Origin: Bacteroidota bacterium
Lineage (GTDB): Bacteria > Bacteroidota > Bacteroidia > Bacteroidales > Paludibacteraceae
Reading direction: 5' to 3'
NCBI GenBank assembly: GCA_021804525.1
Contig: JAJZHJ010000070.1
Location: 1-6,959, forward strand
Length of the DNA: 6,959 nt
The notes under the pieces were generated by a model. The model saw only the letters and a list, made by a program, of their open reading frames with translations. It did no database searches and was not told the DNA's origin. Shown one piece after another: positions 6,010 through 6,959 of this stretch (position 1 is its first letter; every line of letters begins with the position of its first letter). A program made the translations under genes and the position numbers.

Positions 6010-6959
6010 ATGCTTCATTCACGTCTTAAAATAGGTATTTTTCTTATAGGATTCATGCCATTTGCCAAAATTACTGTGGCTAATGCAGCTTCTTCAATTC
6101 CTTTACCAAACATTCCAACCACTCAATTTCTCATTACTAATTATGGCGCTAGTACATCTAATGCTGATAATGCTTCTTTTATTAATGCTGCTATCTCGGC
6201 GGCTAATAGTGCTGGAGGTGGAACTGTGGTATTCCCAAAGGGAACTTTTTTAAGTGGGCCAATAACCATGAAAAGCAATGTGAATTTATATCTGGCAGAT
6301 CAAGATACATTGGAAATTCTGCCTTATGGAAGCGGGAATGGGATACTGCCAAATACTTATCCAAATAATGGAGCCACAGATCAATACAATCCTTTCATTT
6401 TTGGACAAAATCTGAGTAATATAGAAGTGAGTGGCAGTGGTGTAATAGAAGGAAACGGTAGTGCCTGGTGGACTGCTTATGCTTCGAATAGTTCTATGAA
6501 AAGGCCATGTCTTATTCGTTTCAAAGCATGTACAACCGTTTTAATCACCGGAATTACGCTGGAGAATTCGCCAGGTGTTCACGTGACATTAGGGCAAAGT
6601 AGTTCGATGGGAGCCAATGGTACTATTTCATATATAACTGTCAAAGCTCCAAATACTTCTCCAAATACCGATGCTATTGACACATGGTATTGGAATGGTA
6701 TCAATATTAATCATTGCAATCTATCTGAAGGTGACGACAATGTAGCAATGGATAGTTACAGTCAAAATGTCACAATAACGGATTGTACCTTAGGTTATGG
6801 TCATGGCATATCTGTGGGAAGTTATGCAACTGCGGTACAAAATGTTACGGTTGATAGTTGTACGTTCACCAATACGACCAACGGGATTCGTTTAAAGTCA
6901 GAACGAGGTAGAGGTGGCAGTGGAGTCAATGCGGTGTATAATCTTTCGTACTCCAATAT
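6010..6959 (+). CDS. Glycoside hydrolase family 28, polygalacturonase-like (3' partial)
   Basis: This is an inverting pectin hydrolase family of right-handed beta-helix enzymes acting on galacturonan or rhamnogalacturonan linkages. The first 316 residues are present and the frame is open at the right edge, so the C-terminal part is missing. ATG 6010 is the first ATG after an in-frame TGA at 5971-5973. It gives a Sec signal peptide (MLHSRLK, hydrophobic core, likely cleavage after VANA at 26) and no lipobox, so a periplasmic or secreted enzyme is expected. The N-terminal domain shows NYGAS (44-48) and GGGTVVFPKGTFLSGPI (69-85), typical of pectinase beta-helices. The four GH28 motifs are present in order: NTD (219-221), GDDN (241-244), GHG (264-266) and RLK (294-296). 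Asp221, Asp242, Asp243, His265, Arg294 and Lys296 match the family active site, and the 21-residue Asp221-Asp242 spacing equals that of Aspergillus niger PGII (D180-D201). Exo or endo mode and exact substrate cannot be told. Confidence 0.93.
   Translation, partial: MLHSRLKIGIFLIGFMPFAKITVANAASSIPLPNIPTTQFLITNYGASTSNADNASFINAAISAANSAGGGTVVFPKGTFLSGPITMKSNVNLYLADQDTLEILPYGSGNGILPNTYPNNGATDQYNPFIFGQNLSNIEVSGSGVIEGNGSAWWTAYASNSSMKRPCLIRFKACTTVLITGITLENSPGVHVTLGQSSSMGANGTISYITVKAPNTSPNTDAIDTWYWNGININHCNLSEGDDNVAMDSYSQNVTITDCTLGYGHGISVGSYATAVQNVTVDSCTFTNTTNGIRLKSERGRGGSGVNAVYNLSYSN

Noticed and set aside
6062..6253. A 63-codon open frame rich in Leu at the start of the GH28 gene
   Set aside because: It is out of frame with the GH28 reading, whose signal peptide and beta-helix sequence cover the same bases. 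The Leu richness comes from reading GCT/ACT-rich codons in another frame.
6348..6668. Similar short segments CCAAATACTTATCCAAATA and CCAAATACTTCTCCAAATA within the GH28 gene
   Set aside because: They encode Pro-Asn-Thr turns in a repetitive beta-helix protein, the second being part of the NTD motif. Coding constraint explains them without a repeat element.

Overview
The window reads as part of a polysaccharide utilisation locus (PUL) of a Bacteroidota bacterium, most likely one directed at pectin. The evidence is a tandem SusC/SusD pair, a Bacteroidota-specific surface-type lipoprotein with C-terminal DUF4957/DUF5123-like beta-helix sequence, and a family 28 glycoside hydrolase (polygalacturonase family). 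Base composition is AT-rich by eye, no clear Shine-Dalgarno sequence precedes the genes, and the signal peptides are Bacteroidota-like. I cannot name the genus. An environmental or gut Bacteroidales-type organism is a reasonable guess.

Layout, all on the + strand. 1-2251: the C-terminal three quarters of a SusC/RagA-type TonB-dependent outer-membrane transporter, whose N-terminus lies upstream of the window. 2251-4119: a SusD/RagB-type glycan-binding lipoprotein, whose first possible ATG shares one base with the SusC stop codon. 4120-4212: a 93-base gap with a strong stem-loop (4127-4170) and a small AT-rich dyad. 4213-5859: a 548-residue lipoprotein with FN3-like N-terminal domains and a right-handed beta-helix C-terminus. 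5860-6009: a 150-base gap with a second terminator-like hairpin (5877-5926) and an extended AT-rich imperfect hairpin (5954-5989). 6010-6959: the N-terminal 316 residues of a GH28 enzyme that runs off the right edge.

Likely working model, inferred from family knowledge: the lipoproteins capture pectic oligosaccharides at the cell surface, SusC with its SusD lid imports them using TonB energy, and the exported GH28 cleaves galacturonan-type linkages. The hairpins after susD and after the third gene would let the transporter pair be transcribed more strongly than the accessory genes, or would divide the locus into separate transcripts. I found no RNA genes, mobile elements, CRISPR arrays or clear pseudogenes. 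The window looks like a conventional PUL segment. The least understood parts are the DUF4957/DUF5123-type lipoprotein and the structured intergenic regions.
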